From Penicillium oxalicum (Eukaryota; Ascomycota; Eurotiomycetes; Eurotiales; Aspergillaceae), in assembly GCF_001723175.1 (NCBI RefSeq), contig NC_064653.1:496001-560000 (forward strand): DNA of 64,000 nucleotides, in the 5' to 3' direction. The position numbers and the translations under genes were made by a program. Below are positions 11,313 through 24,028 of the stretch, in pieces (position 1 is the first letter of the stretch; each line of letters starts with the position of its first letter). The notes under the pieces are model-generated. The model ran no database searches, was not told the origin of the DNA, and was given only the letters and a program-made list of their open reading frames with translations.

Positions 11313-12782
11313 TCAAAGCTTGCCCAAACGGCCATCAGCAAAAACAACATCCTTCATCCAAGTGGAAATAATCCTGTTAACATCCTCAGGCTTCTCCCAC
11401 AGTGCCCAGTGAGCCGTATTGACCTGCTTCATGGTCATATTGGGGACGTGCTTGGCCATGGATTTGCCCAGATGAGGCGGTAGGGCTTGGTCCTTGAGCG
11501 CCTGGATGAAAAGGACGGGAATCGTGATCTTGCGATCCAGGATGGCGAGTTCTTCTTCATAGTTCACACGGCGGGTACGGTACCAATTCACTATTGTCAA
11601 TCAGCGGACTGTTTTGCACGAGCGTCGATAAGCCAAAAAAAAGAGAAATGAAACTTACAGGGACCATGCATTCCATGGCGCGAGAATTCAGTCGCGTAGT
11701 AGTCTAGCTCCTGTTGGTGTTTGACAGCGTCAGCATGTGTATGTTGTCGAAGTCTCTTCCAGATCGCGTCTGCAAGATTATGAATGCTTTCTCACCTCCT
11801 CACTCAGCAAGCGCGAAGGCTTCAAGGACGGCAATTTGTCCAGCAAAACGCCCTTCTCGGCATCGAAGCCGACCTCTCCCTTCTCTGTCCGTCCACCGTA
11901 CATGGCAGCCAAGAACTGCTTGATGTCGCTTTTGGTGTGGACAACCTTTTCGACATCGCCATCAGCAAATTGAATCTGGTACCTGAAATGAGAAGCCGAG
12001 TTGTTCACGAGGTCCTCAATGGACAAGTATGTCGGCTGGGGACGTGCATACGGCACGCAGACGGTGAACAGATGACTGATCAAGTCTGGATGCCACAAGG
12101 CAATTCGATAAGAGAGCGCCGCACCCCTATGGCAGAAGCTTAGTTTTGACGGCTGGAGTGCTCCTTTTTTTTAATCTTACCAATCGTGGCCACCCAGAAT
12201 GATCCTGGATTCGCCCAGATGGGTAGCGAGCGCTTTCATATCATCGGCGCAGCGCTTGTGAGAGTAAAGAGCAAGCTCATCAGGTGCTTCCTGATATTCA
12301 TTTCGTGTTAGTATCAGCGAAATGAGTAACCGCCTGATCTTTCGACGAGGAAACACGCACAGTTCGACCATATCCAAGGCAGTCGGGTGCGACAACTCGC
12401 AATCCCATCTCCACAAACATTGGGATCTGATACCGCCATCCCATCGAAATGTCTGGGAATCCATGGATCTGGGCATTAAATTAGCCATCAAATTGACTTC
12501 AGGTCAGTGTCAATGAAAGCGAATGGAAATCTACCAGGAAAATTGTAGCCCGATACTTGCCCGAGTCGGGCTGACTGAGAAGGTAGCCTGTCGCCAGGAG
12601 TCAGTCGTCAGAACATATAGTCCTTGGAAAAAGTATTCCATGGTCTGATTGTGCAAATTTCTCCTCTTGGTCTTCTCAGAATGAAATGCGTGCTGAAACT
12701 CACCATACTGGCGACCATTCACGGTGGCCGACTTGTACTGGATACGGGGATCACCGGAGACACGTATCTTGTCCACCGCCAT
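11313..12782 (-). CDS. Soluble epoxide hydrolase (alpha/beta hydrolase fold)
   Basis: Predicted to open epoxides to diols through an aspartyl ester. Seven exons, 12782-12704, 12587-12535, 12468-12361, 12290-12181, 12126-11796, 11710-11659 and 11590-11313, give 336 residues, all in phase. The oxyanion motif HGFPD is at 46-50. The nucleophile Asp116 lies in GGHDWG, the signature that separates epoxide hydrolases from lipases. Tyr248 in NWYRT fits a lid tyrosine, Asp278 in LKDQ the acid, and His305 in TAHW the base. No targeting signal is obvious. Similar fungal enzymes act in detoxification or secondary metabolism, but no biosynthetic cluster is nearby. Confidence 0.93.
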
Positions 12783-13340
12783 GTTTGAAGGTTGAATTGA
12801 AGTTGGAAAAAAAAGATCTGTGAATGTACGTAGCTCAAGCTGTTAGATTGTAGGTTCAAGATCTATCAAATCTTGCAGAAATTGACAAATATTTAGGGCA
12901 GTCGCTGATCGCGTCTGGTCAATAGCTTGCCAACGAAGCATAGACTGCACGAAATATCACGTGAGGCTTACCGGGCGTCAAGACAGAGCCAAATGTGGAT
13001 ATTCTGTAGCTAATTGATATATTTCAACCGAGCAGCTAATAGACAGGGTCGCCGAGTTGCTTCCCAATGGCTCTCCACAATCGGAGCGCTGAAGAGGGGA
13101 ATGTTGTTTAAGAGCAAGCCGAGGAGCGGGCGGCTCTGAGACCCTTCGTCATACCTCGGCTGTGGAGCTGCCCAGGAGCCCCAATACCATTTTCTCACTG
13201 CAGCGTCACTGGGGTGGGGAAATACGCAAAGACTCAAGACTATGTCGAAGAGGATGGAAATAAGGCTAGAAAGTAAAAAGGACTTCCGGAAGCTTTTGAG
13301 ACAATCAGAAGGAGGTATTCTACAAAGCCAGTCAAAATCG
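12783..13340. other. Intergenic, about 0.56 kb
   Basis: It holds the promoter of the epoxide hydrolase gene and the 3' region of the pinin-domain gene; both genes are on the minus strand. Nothing else was recognised. Confidence 0.6.
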
Positions 13341-14578
13341 CTAATAAATCACCGTATCCTCATTATCCTCCAACATCTCGTCGCCATCGTCATCGTGGTG
13401 TGAGCGATTTCCCTCTTCAGCATCGGCAGCACCAGTGGCCTCTGAGCGAGGTGCCGAATCAGATCCGGCAGGAGTCGGTGGCTTTTCTTTGGCGGGAGAT
13501 TGCGCCGCGACTGTAGAAGGATGGTCGTCTGATTTCGTATCAGCCCCAGGCTTGTCAGTCGAGGCTTGCTCCGAGCTCGGTGCCGCAGGCGGCTGGTTGT
13601 GTGCTTCTTGTGGCCGCTCTTCGTCCACTCTCGATTCAAGCGGTCCTGTCTCCGTTGCTATTGATTCAATCGGCTCATATAGGAAAGCTTTGGGGGGATA
13701 TTGAGCCTCGAAAGCGGCAACTTCTCGTGCAATCGTAGCTTCTGCCTCTTGAATTTGTTCTTGAATGATAGCTTCATCTCCGGGTCGTAATTGCCAAGGC
13801 TTGTAGTACTGCAAATCAGAAGGTAAAGAATATTAGCGTCGGTGCATGTAGACAAGATCAGACTCGAGAATAGGCTATTCATACCAATACTGGCTCGGTT
13901 CGGGTCTTGAGAGAATGTGCCATGGCGATGAGGGTCTCATGTCGCGTTCGCATCTAAAATTGTCAAAAAAAGTGTCAGCCATCCAACTCTGCTCGAGTTC
14001 AAAATCCATCCAATGGCAGTTCCGAAGGGGCTGACGACGTACCGCCTCTTGTTCATAGAAGGGCGTCTCCTTCTTGCGGATCAAATCACGCCGCTCCTTA
14101 CGCCGCTTCTTCAAGCCATCGTATTCATCGGCCTGCGACTTCAACTTATCTTGCTGCCGCTTTTCAATATCAGCGCGACGCTTCTGCGCCGCCGTGGTCG
14201 AACTTTGCGAGAGTGTGCCCAGCAACCCGCCAAACAGCCGCTGCCCGCGCTTGCGATCTTCTTCTCGACCTTGACGATTGGGTCTTCGCTCTGTTGGACG
14301 ATCAGGGACCGACGGCCCGGGAGAATGCTGCTGTCGGCGCGCATCTGGCGAGAGGTCACCCTGGGAGCTCAGGCGGCGGCGCTTGGGGTCGTGCTCTGAT
14401 ATAGAAGACTGCCTCCGTTTGGTTGGGAGCTCAGGTGATTGTGGAATGGTCTCTTGCTCGGGCACTGCCACAGCTGATGCAAGAGTTCTGCGCGGGGCAA
14501 AGATGGTAAAGGTTAGCTAACATGGCCAGGCGCATTCAGCAGTAGCGAATGAAAGGGACCATCTCACCCTTCTGACAT
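13341..14578 (-). CDS. Pinin/SDK/memA-domain protein
   Basis: A probable nuclear factor linked to splicing and the exon-junction complex. Four exons, 14578-14568, 14487-14043, 13953-13885 and 13808-13341, give 330 residues. The first exon is 11 bases long (MSEG), which explains why the longest single frame begins inside exon 2. Residues 30-90 are a basic, disordered RNA-binding-like region. The core at about 90-200 carries FGGLLGTL and Lys/Arg/Glu-rich helices typical of the pinin domain, then the YKPWQLRPGD segment. The C-terminus from about residue 225 is acidic and Pro/Ser-rich, disordered. It is divergent from the SF3b subunit gene Rds3, so two splicing-related genes share one promoter region. 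Confidence 0.85.
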
Positions 14579-14969
14579 GTTGAAAAAGCTAGACTGCCAG
14601 AGATCTTGGTGGATTTGTACACGCTCAACAGTTCAAGGCTCTATACTGATGTCGTAGGAAGCTTTGAATTCCACAACTTGCCTCAGTCTCAAAGGCTCGC
14701 GTCACTGCTTAAAGATTGACTTGCTCAATTATTGTTCGGAGACTCGGAGATTGGCGCAGGCTGGGAGCTGGTGGCACGTGCGCGGCAGCCCTCCCAAACT
14801 TCTGCCCGCTTCTCTTCGCCTCCAATACTTTATCGACCGCGGGTCACGTCTTCTTCTTCTTCCCCACCTCTTGCTCATATCGTCCGTGTCTATATCTGTT
14901 CTCGCCACCTGGTGACTGCATTCTCTCAAAAAGATATTTGCAGCCCTTTTCCAAGACTCAGCCTTCATC
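14579..14969. promoter_or_regulatory. Bidirectional promoter, pinin-domain gene / Rds3
   Basis: The two start codons face away from each other only 391 bases apart, so this segment must supply both promoters. A CT-rich tract with CTT repeats at about 14868-14890 is nearest the Rds3 side. Shared control of two splicing genes is an inference from the layout. Confidence 0.6.
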
Positions 14970-15296
14970 ATGTCTCGCCATCACCCCGATCTCGTCATGT
15001 GCCGCAAGCAGCCCGGCATCTCCATCGGCCGTGTCTGCGACAAATGCGACGGCAAATGCCCAGTGTGCGATTCCTACGTGCGACCCACCACTCTCGTGCG
15101 AATTTGCGATGAATGCTCCTTTGGCAACTATCAGAACAAGTGCGTTGTCTGCGGTGGAGAGGGCATCAGCGATGCTTTCTATTGCTTTGAATGCACGCGC
15201 CTGGAGAAGGATCGAGACGGTTGTCCTAAGATTATAAATCTGGGCAGTTCGAGGACAGATCTCTTTTACCAAAAGAAAAGTTTTCGGAATCAATGA
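14970..15296 (+). CDS. RDS3: SF3b subunit Rds3 / PHF5A (pre-mRNA splicing)
   Basis: A small zinc-knot subunit of SF3b in the U2 snRNP, which helps recognise the intron branch site. It is a single uninterrupted frame of 108 residues, close to the human PHF5A length of 110. The protein is packed with CxxC pairs: CDKC, CPVC, CDEC, CVVC and CFEC, which form the three zinc sites of the family. The start [14 protein letters not shown] and the C-terminal FYQKK match the highly conserved family ends. It is intronless, unlike most of its neighbours. Confidence 0.98.
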   Translation: MSRHHPDLVMCRKQPGISIGRVCDKCDGKCPVCDSYVRPTTLVRICDECSFGNYQNKCVVCGGEGISDAFYCFECTRLEKDRDGCPKIINLGSSRTDLFYQKKSFRNQ

Positions 15297-15585
15297 TCTT
15301 CAGCTGCGCCCCCTGGGCTTTCTTGTGGCGTGTTTGGTTATCACCGCCAGTTTTTGTGTGGAGAAGACAGTGTCAAAATGGAGGCTCGTGTGGGGCTTCA
15401 TGTCTTTTTACAACTCTGGCGCCTTGTGACACAGCCTTTCGGCGTATCGCGGCCAAGTCAAAACTTACGCTTGGAGCTGCCATGGGTAGTTTGAATACGA
15501 GACGACAAGCGATGGCTTACTATACAAAGCCGAAGGGCGCCTATTTCCAAGCGAGCCGGTCCAACACGAAAAGACGATCAGCTAT

Positions 15586-16904
15586 CTACCGGCCTGGACG
15601 TCTCGGGCGGGCAAAGCCTCGTGCCGGTCCCGAATCCTGTGCTGGTTGCACCTCTTCCTTCAGGCGATCACCAGTGATCTCATCCGGCCCCGAAGCTTCA
15701 ATCTGTCATTGTTCAGAAGCGTTAGCCATTCTGCACGACTGCATTCATCCATAAATCACCTTACCTTCTTCGTGATCTTGTGCCCCTCTTCTTCAGCAAT
15801 GGTGATGGCATTCCTCCGCGAGCTGGCGTGCAGCATACGCTCGCGAATAGACGAGCCTGTGGGACAGGTATAAATGAAGATCACAACGTCGGAGCCCGGG
15901 TAATGGTAGAAGGAATAGCGAGGCGACGAGGAAGAGATGTGACTGGCCACGGAGTCTGATTGCACTTCAGTCTTCTTGTCGGCCAGCGTGATGGTTTCTG
16001 TGGACCCGTCCACCGTCTGCATATGTCCGTGTTGTTAGCATACTTTAGAAGAAAAGAAATGTACCTGATCACCACCCCAATTTTTTTTTCAAACACTCTG
16101 TAGAGTCTCCGGTAGAAAGACACGTACCAGCTGGACAAGCCCTCCGTCGGCAAGCTCCTTCAACGCCGACTTGGCCGCTTCATCAACCGGCATTGAAACT
16201 CTCATGCCCGAGCCCGTCCCCGGTCGAAAGGTCCCACCGATGCCGATATCTCGATGCGGGGTCCCGCTTCGAGCCTCCGCCTCAGCCCGACGAACAGCCT
16301 CGAGCTCACGCTCCTTCTCTCCCATCAGCGCTTCACGACCCACGCCCGCCTTGTCGCCATCGCGCTCCGACCACGCCTCGCGACCAACAATCTCCTCCTC
16401 TTCCGTCGCGAAGACGGTATCGTCGAACTTCTCCGTCCCCAGCTCACGGACCAGGGTGGAGCGAGTCGAAGCAAACAACATCTTGGGCCGGACGGGTGCA
16501 TTGGAGGGGATATAGGTCAATGCGACCAGGGTGGTCTTGGAAGGGAGCGGACGGCGGAGGAGCAGGTAGATGGGAGTTTTGGGCTGCAGGATCGAGGAGA
16601 TCTGCGACAGGGAGGTGTAGAAAGCATCGGGGCTGGAGGACGATCCGGAGAAGGCAATTGGAGTCAGCGGGGTGAGACTTTCGGCGGTAATGGTGACGGG
16701 GAGACAGAAGATGGAGGAGTCGGAAGTGAAGCGATTGAAGGCATCGTGTAGCTCCGAGGAGACTGGAATGGGAATTACGGTTAGTTTGTGATGGGAGGCG
16801 GGGATACAGTGATCTTCAGTCACGCCCTCGCGGTAGTGTGCTGAGTGGTGTAAGAGAGAGGTCAACGGAGGGTGGGTGGTTGTACCTGTAATTCCTGACT
16901 GCAT
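15586..16904 (-). CDS. twf1: Twinfilin (actin monomer-binding, two ADF-H domains)
   Basis: Binds ADP-actin monomers and regulates actin turnover in the cytoplasm. Four exons, 16904-16886, 16762-16128, 16016-15765 and 15702-15586, give 340 residues, the family length. The first exon codes only MQSGIT. ADF-homology domain 1 spans about residues 8-140, starting with SSELHDAFNRF, and domain 2 about 170-310, containing the YHYPGSD and RMLHAS segments. The last residues are basic and Pro-rich (FARPRRPGR), as in twinfilin tails that bind capping protein and lipid. Single-frame reading runs through intron 1 and would give a false N-terminus. Confidence 0.95.
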
Positions 16905-17688
16905 GATGGCGTGCAGATAGAAAGACTCGATTCACGTAGTCTTTCCTCTCGGATTGTTTACACAGAAGAGGCGGAGGGGAAGAGGGGCGAAGCGGTGAAT
17001 GTTGACTGGAGGGGCGGATCGGACGGCTTGGTGATGACCTCAACTAGCCGGGGGAGCCACCTCGGTCACCTAGTTGGGCGCGTTCTCTTATGTTGTGTAA
17101 TTTAAATTTGGGTTTAAATTTCTATATACTCAAATTGTCTTACACTATGTGGATGCCCATCGCTTATGATGATGAGTTTCGGGCAAATGCGTTGGTAAAT
17201 CTTGCTTTCCCCCCGAGAAGCATTCCAACTTGTCCAAGACAGCATACTGTGACAGAACTCGAAATGAAGACCTATTCCAGGCCATTGAAGCCTTCGAACT
17301 AAGTCCATCTTTACATACCAGTACTTATCCGCCCAATACGAATTTGCAGTTTGAAACGATGCATCTGATACTGGAGAGAGACTATTTACAAAAAACAGAT
17401 GCGTAATCACATACTACCAGAGGCAGAATGACTGAACAAGACGGACAAGTGTCCGCGCAATTGGCATCCACACAAAACAAACAAGAAACAACAACAACAT
17501 CAATAACAGCAGCAGCAGCAGCACTAGCACCAGCAGAAATGCAACGCTGGCATGCTATGAAATGGTATCACATGCTTTCCTTCACCCTACCCACCCACCA
17601 GAGCGCTCAAGCAACCTGATGCCGTCCTCATCCTACCCTTCTATCCGACCCGATCCTATCCGGCGTGGAACTTTTGGTCCAAGACACT
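16905..17688. other. Intergenic, twinfilin promoter and acuL 3' region
   Basis: An AT-rich patch lies at 17098-17150. A CAA then CAG trinucleotide-rich stretch at about 17475-17530 is low complexity and probably lies in the 3' untranslated region of the carrier gene. No gene was recognised. Confidence 0.6.
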
Positions 17689-18946
17689 CTATTCCTCAAA
17701 TTTCCCGCCCACAAAGGCCCAGTTGGACGCTTCCAGCTTGCCTTTGACGAACTCGTACACGGTAAAAGTCACCGCCTGACCGGGGGCCACACGCATCACG
17801 CGAGGAGTGATACCCTTGTAAAAGGCCCGCGCACCCTCCGTCTTGAACATATCTTTGGCAATGACCATGATGCGATTGAGCGCAGACTGACCTGGCTCGG
17901 CGCGCGTCTTTTGAAGACGAGTCTTGATCGTGTCAATCGGGGCATTGGAGAAGGGGCCGACGGCACCGGAGATCAGACCGATCAAAGTGGTCTGGTAGGA
18001 GGGCAGTTGGGCGTTTGCATACTCGGGCTGGTAGCGTTGGAGAGCAGCCTTGAGCTCCGTGTACGCGGTGAAGTTGGCGGCTTGATTGGTACCCTGGCGC
18101 AGGGCTGTGAGGGAAACACCGCGGTAGAGCACGCTGAAGCCTTCCTCGCGGATGATTGTGAAGAGGGCGTGAGGGGCACTGCGATATTTGGGTGTGTCGA
18201 GGGGATCAGCCAGACTGTGGTGTTGAGCTTGGAGACGGATCTTGACGACCTCCATGGGATTGACCACCGCCACGGCTTCGGTCACACCAGCAGCCAAACC
18301 AGCTATAATGGAAAGAAGGGGGGAAAATGTCAGCGAATAGCACAGAGGATTGAACGAACTAGACATCATTTTTGTTTTCCCCTTCTACTTCATCTTTTTC
18401 TGCTTCTGGATTGAAGAGGAGCTGGTGCTTACCTAGGAACGTAGCTTTGCTGGTGACGTTGCCCGTCTCTTTATCGGCGAGTGCGGCCTTGTATGACTCG
18501 TAGGAGGTGAATCGAATGGCCATCTTGGGAATGATGCCTCCCAACACAGCCCCGAGTCCCTTGTAGAGACCCAGTGCGGTCTCCCGGCGCACAATCTCGG
18601 CACCAGTAGCCACAAAACCACGCGGCTTAGCCTATTCGATTCCCAAAGAGAACCCCATCGTCAGCGGTTGGATTCAAAACAAAGCGGGTAAGGTGTGGAA
18701 GTCCTCATCCTACTTACCCCCGGGGCTGTCGCTCTCCGTGAGAGCTGCATGCGGACCTTGATTGTGTCCAATGGATGGCATACAAGAGCCTCCATCATAC
18801 CGGCGCCACCACCAGCTATAAAGGTCAAGTCGTCAGCATTTTCTCATTGCGCAACCCTAAACAATTCTCAGCGGGCTAAAAACTGTACCGATCAGATTGA
18901 CCGCGGGAGACGCTCTCCTGTTGCCGTTGGAGTTTTTCGCCGCCAT
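17689..18946 (-). CDS. acuL: Mitochondrial succinate-fumarate carrier
   Basis: An inner mitochondrial membrane antiporter that exchanges cytosolic succinate for fumarate, needed for growth on acetate and C2 sources (yeast SFC1/ACR1, A. nidulans acuL). Four exons, 18946-18889, 18815-18718, 18631-18433 and 18302-17689, give 322 residues, all in phase. The three carrier signatures are PLDTIK at 34-39, PMEVVK at 134-139 and PIDTIK at 240-245, each followed by basic residues. Six membrane helices are expected. The GGGAGMMEALVCHPLDT segment and TALRQGTNQAANF in the middle are characteristic of this subfamily rather than citrate or ornithine carriers. Confidence 0.94.
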
Positions 18947-21803
18947 TTTGTTTAATTTTGTTTTTCCTTTTTGGAGGGAAGTTGAAGTAGATGTTGCTCA
19001 AGCCGTGATGTAGCGCAGTCAATGGCTCCCGTTTGATTCGCCTGAGAGGTAGAGTGCTTTGCAGCGCACTCTTCTCAAATCACGGTGATGAATGCGCAGA
19101 ACAACCGAGGTATAGCGACTGTCGAAATGGGTGCAAAGAATCGTACAAGTAGATGTACCGAGGATATCACGAATAGCAGGACTGGGAGAGAAGTGAAAAA
19201 TCCCGCGAAACAGTGAAATTTCCCTTTCTCCTGGTCTCTGAGAGGAAGGAAAGAGAGGGAAAAAAAGACACGAGCCGAGGCGCAAACTGACTTGTCCGCG
19301 ACTCTAATGACCGTGATTCTAAACTTTGCGGGGGGAGAGATCTAAATGGTCAACCGTTGGTACGGTTGGGTTGGCTATGACGGGGAACCGGAGGAACGAT
19401 AGCTGGACGAGCGGAAGTGTACAGACAGGACAGCCAAGACCACCGGAGGAGTGCTTTCAACTCGCACCAGATTGGAGGTTCTTTGGGAATAGGCAGGAAA
19501 TAGTAGAGCTGACTAGGACACGAGAGAGAGAGAGAGAGAGAGGGAGAGGGAACAAAAAGAAAAGAAAAGAAAAAGAAGTAGCAAGAGAAGAAGAGGAGGG
19601 ATGTCAAGTTACGAATGGGCAGGAAATAGAGAAACCATAAATCCACACGGCGCGAATATCCGCCGAGGGTCATTCGGCAATTCTTATAAAGAGAGAATGG
19701 GTTTATTAGGCCTCTGGGACACTTTCAGACGTGCCAACATCGCTCGAAGTTCCCCAATCCCGAGGCCCTTCGGGTCGGGTACAAGGGCGGATGACTCCTG
19801 AGGTCCAGCTAGTCGAGTCCGTAGCTCTGGTAGTTCTGCGCCCACCCAATACTCGGCAGTGGCACCGACTCCACGCGAGGACATGACTGCTCATCGTAGT
19901 AGGAGTACTCGGTCCAGTGACTTAGGTGACTACCAGCTGTCCTGCATGTGTGGATGTACCGGGCCTGGTCCATGTCTACAGTATAGTATGGTGATCCCGT
20001 CCCTCAGTAGATCTCCCGGGATGGAACTTCACATGCTGACAGTGCCCATGATCTCTGTCATCATGCGCAGACGTTCTCCAGCAACGCCTGGCTGATCCCC
20101 TCCTCGATAGGAGAGAAGATTTGACAAATCTCCGCGATCAATATAGATCAATATGGATCATATACACTGACTCCATGGACTTTCGATGAGCATCACATGC
20201 AGACCTCTCCCGCCGCTCTCTGGATTCACACCATCGATACCATTCAGCCATGCGGACCTTTGTCCCCTCCCCCTGACTCCGGACTGGCGGAAATTCCAGT
20301 AGACTGACAATCCACGATGGATCGAGTCTGGCGAATGATGGTCCCCTCCGTAAACCGCAGCCCGCTGCCGACGGCATTCGTCGTCAAGCTGGCAAGTTCC
20401 GTTCGCGTTGCGGACTCGCGGTTTACCCCGGAAGTTTTCGGGCCTTCCCCAGAGCTCCCCTCAGCCGAGGCTCAAATGCTTCAGTTCCATTCCCCACAGT
20501 TTTCTGCAGGACCGAATCTTGACCACCGCCTTCCTCGACACGACGCTAGACTCTGGACCATGCAAAGAGTGACGCTGATAACCTTGTCTTTGTTGCTTTT
20601 TCTTTGTCTTTCTCTTTTTCTTGTGGCTTTCTTTGGATTTTCGTCTTTCACGCGTCAAATAAGGGGAAGAGACGACATGGTACCATGTGCCAATGTGGGG
20701 AATCTATCCAGCATGGGGTCCAGTAGTATGGAGCTGCGACGATGGAGTCATGGATGGAGGCTGCGCTCTTTTCTACCGAGTATCGGCGGTCGACGTGACG
20801 GTGATTGAGGATCGGACCAAACTCGGAAGTGTACGGTGGAATGGTTTTCCTTTCTCGATGATTGCTCCTAATTTGATCGAGATAATGAAACACAAAACCA
20901 AAGAATAAAACACAGTGGACGCGTAAGGTCGGCGCTGCGCACAACAGCTTCATGGCCTCGGGGGTTGATGCGCACTCGAATCATCCATGCATGACTCCGG
21001 AGAGTTAGTGTTGGAGATCACCCGCGGAGCTGCAGTGACGTCCCCAATAATCACCACCGTAGCATCCAGACTCGACAGGACCAGTCCTGACGACGGAGTA
21101 CTGATGAGTCAGACAGATATGAGTCCAGTCTGCGGTACTGGGCTGAACCAACCTCGTGCATGTGCAGATCGTGGATGGCACCATTGGCACATGCTCGTTG
21201 TTTACTTGGGACCATTCACATGTCTGCCATCGAGGAACCTGGGTGGTACCTACACCACGACCTTTCTACTTCCCATGTACCCCGCACTGAAAAGTAGAGA
21301 CGGAGTGTACCTGTGAGGTATCGATTCTCGACGGTCGGGGGGCTGGATGCCAGTCCGCCACACTCTCCCTCCGCCGGTCCGCAACTTCACCAAAGGTACA
21401 CTTTTACATACCTGAGCAGCCACAAAGTTTGTCTTTCTTAAAAAGAAAAGTCCAAGGACCAGAAAATTCTCTCCGTACGATCGACGCCAAATCTTGGACT
21501 ATCAGACAGGTTGTCTTTCCCCGAGTCTTTCATGGTATGGTAGTCAGCATCACCCTCAGTCTGCCAGATCTCATCGCGGTTAAATGCCAACATGATCGCA
21601 GTAATCTCCGAGTCTGTTCGGAGTAGATCCGATCACGCGCATGCTGGAAAAATGGCCACCGATGCTCATCGTCAACCAACGCGTCATCTTCACGATGCTC
21701 CAGCTATCACTTTCAACGCCAAGTGCTCCTCAATGCCTCTGGATCTGATGTGACGGAGAAATCGTTTGATTCTGATGTGCCTTTTGAGTCGGAACCGCCA
21801 GCA
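18947..21803. other. Long intergenic region, about 2.9 kb
   Basis: No gene was recognised. The largest frames (for example 20317-20808) have mixed composition and no domain. The part near 18947-19350 should hold the acuL promoter and the right end the Rch1-like promoter. A GA microsatellite sits at 19522-19543. The region has no repeat large enough to suggest a transposon. Confidence 0.55.
19522..19543. repeat. GA dinucleotide microsatellite
   Basis: Eleven GA units are read directly, followed by an imperfect purine-rich tail to about 19600. Confidence 0.9.
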
Positions 21804-23191
21804 ATGGAGAGCTCTACCGGCTCTGCCACCCTGCGGCCTCGCCGGGTCCGAGACCGCTCGTCGGCAGCTCTGAAACAGGTCCTGATGATGATTCTTCGCC
21901 AGTGGCTCCTGATTGGAATGGGAATCGCCTGTCTTTTGGCCTATCTCTTTCCTGATATCGCCAAGACCGATGGCGGGGTCATTCGCAGTGAATATACCGT
22001 CCTGTACGGCGTCATTGCGATCATCTTCTTCGTCTCCGGCTTGAGCATCCCCCGTCAAAAGCTCTTTCAGCAGTTCCTCAATTGGCGACTGCATCTCCTT
22101 GTTCAAGTCATTTCATTTCTCTTCGTCCCAGCTCTGGTGCTGGCCGTCGTCCATGTCATCCTCGTGGCCGATCCCGCCGGTCAGATCGACCGTGCCGTTC
22201 TAGCGGGCTACATTCTCACAGCATGTATCCCGACCACGATCGCTTCCAACGTGGTCATGACCCGAGCGGCTGGGGGCGATGATGCGGCCGCGTTGGTCGA
22301 GGTCTTGATAGCCAATGTGCTCGGTCCCTTTGTGACGGCGGTCTGGACGGTCACCCTCATGCCAAAGTCCGTCGAGTTTGATACATGGAGATACGGCGGA
22401 GGCCGACTGGGAACCATGTATGCACATGTGTTTCAGCAGTTGGGCTTGAGCGTGCTGCTTCCTCTTTTCATCGGACAGGCAGTTCGTTGGACGTGGCCCG
22501 AGCGGACGGCCCGGGTGATTCAAAAGACCCGGTTGCCAAAGTTGTCTAGTGCTTGTATGCTTTTACTTATCTGGTGAGTCTTTGCAATTGCACAATATTG
22601 TGTTGATCATAGGTTTCATCTCACGTGGCAGAAAGAAAGAATCGAGTCTATGGAAAATCAATTGAGCGGCGCAGTGCTAACATGTCATGTAGGACAACCT
22701 TCTCATCCTGCTTCGCAACCGGAGCACTTCAAAGCCTATCCGTGCAGAGCATCATCTTTGTCGTTTTTTTCAACATCATCCTATACATCGCACTCACCGT
22801 AATCGCCTTCTTCAGCTGCCAGCCTCCAAAGGTTCTTCAACAATTTCAATGGTCCCAGTCCCTCTTCAAAAGCCTACCCCCCGAAGAAACCATCGCGGTC
22901 TGCTTCTGCTCGCCCGCCAAAAGCACCGCCCTCGGCTTACCATTGCTGTACGCGATGTGGGCCCCCGTTGATTTTTATACCAAGGCCAAGACATCAGTGC
23001 CGGTGCTGTTATATACCACCGAGCAGATTTGCGTGGCACAGTTCTTTGTGCAGTTGTTTCGTCGCTGGCATGCTCGGATCATTGACAATGCGGAGGTGCA
23101 TGATTTGGAAGAGCTCGATGCTCGCTCACTTGGGCATGAGATGCAATCAGTTCGGGGAACTGTAGAATGTTCTCGGGGCTCTGGAGTCTGA
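21804..23191 (+). CDS. RCH1: SBF-like transporter, Rch1 / SLC10A7 type
   Basis: A plasma-membrane protein of the bile-acid:sodium symporter-like (DUF4137) family. In yeasts Rch1 limits calcium uptake. Two exons, 21804-22573 and 22693-23191, give 422 residues in phase. About ten membrane spans are visible, starting with WLLIGMGIACLLAYLFPD, then the conserved FFVSGLSI segment and the TACIPTTIASNVVMTRAAGG loop, and in exon 2 CFCSPAKSTALGLPL. The C-terminal tail is hydrophilic. The start is the first in-frame ATG; about 27 open codons lie just upstream without an ATG, so an extra 5' exon is possible. It probably acts in calcium homeostasis, by homology only. Confidence 0.88.
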
Positions 23192-24028
23192 CCGAGGGGG
23201 CTGAGCTGATAGTGGAAATGAACATGAGATTTTTGAACCACTGGGGGAGAACACCTATGAAAGGATAGAAAATACTCTCAATTTATAGAAATTATTTCTT
23301 ATTCATTTCGCAATTCTAAGATTCACTTTCTCCTCAAAGTGAGTACCAGGTCTTCAAAGTTTGATTCTTCTTTTTTCTCCTCTAGGCAGAAGAGTCCGAC
23401 CCGGCATCTACGATGCAACAGGAGCATGTACGTCTTTGAATTACAAGGGAACCCCCGCACCTGAAGGCAACCCAAAAAAAAACGTTCATCTCGAAGAAAT
23501 CCGTGACAATTGAATCTTAATTTGGCCAAAAATTAGGACCAGAGACCTATGATTTCACTTCCGTCTTGGTTAGCTCTGAATAACTCACGTTCATGGATTC
23601 GACATCCATTCTATCCGTTTCCCCGACATCACTATTCACCCGAATTCAGGATATCAAACACTGCAACATAACCTGTAGGAATTGACTAGTCCCTGAAAAT
23701 TCGAGAATATCCACTTCTCAAATCTTATCAAATAATACCCAGCGATAGTACCAAGTTGAATCAAAGTACTCTTCATCCTGGCCTACAGTCACCGTAACAC
23801 ACGGATTTGTAATAAACGGTGGGTCCCCCCAGCCATGACGTCGAGGGAGATCCATATCCTCAATACTCTATTCCCCAAGCTATAAAGATCCAAGATGACG
23901 AGGGAAATCCGCTCCCTCGCGGCCAATTCTGCCATTAATTAATATAACCTGAGGATCTGTTGCCGACCTTCTCAACGTCTTCAGTCTACATCCCAAATAC
24001 CCCGATCGAAAACGCAAATTCCACCAAC
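23192..24028. other. Intergenic, about 0.84 kb
   Basis: It holds the 3' region of the transporter gene and the promoter of the SDR gene. An A run of nine lies near 23475-23483. No gene was recognised. Confidence 0.6.

Noticed and set aside
20317..20808. 163-codon plus-strand frame in the long intergenic region
   Set aside because: Mixed composition, with no domain and no splice partners, and competing frames on the other strand.
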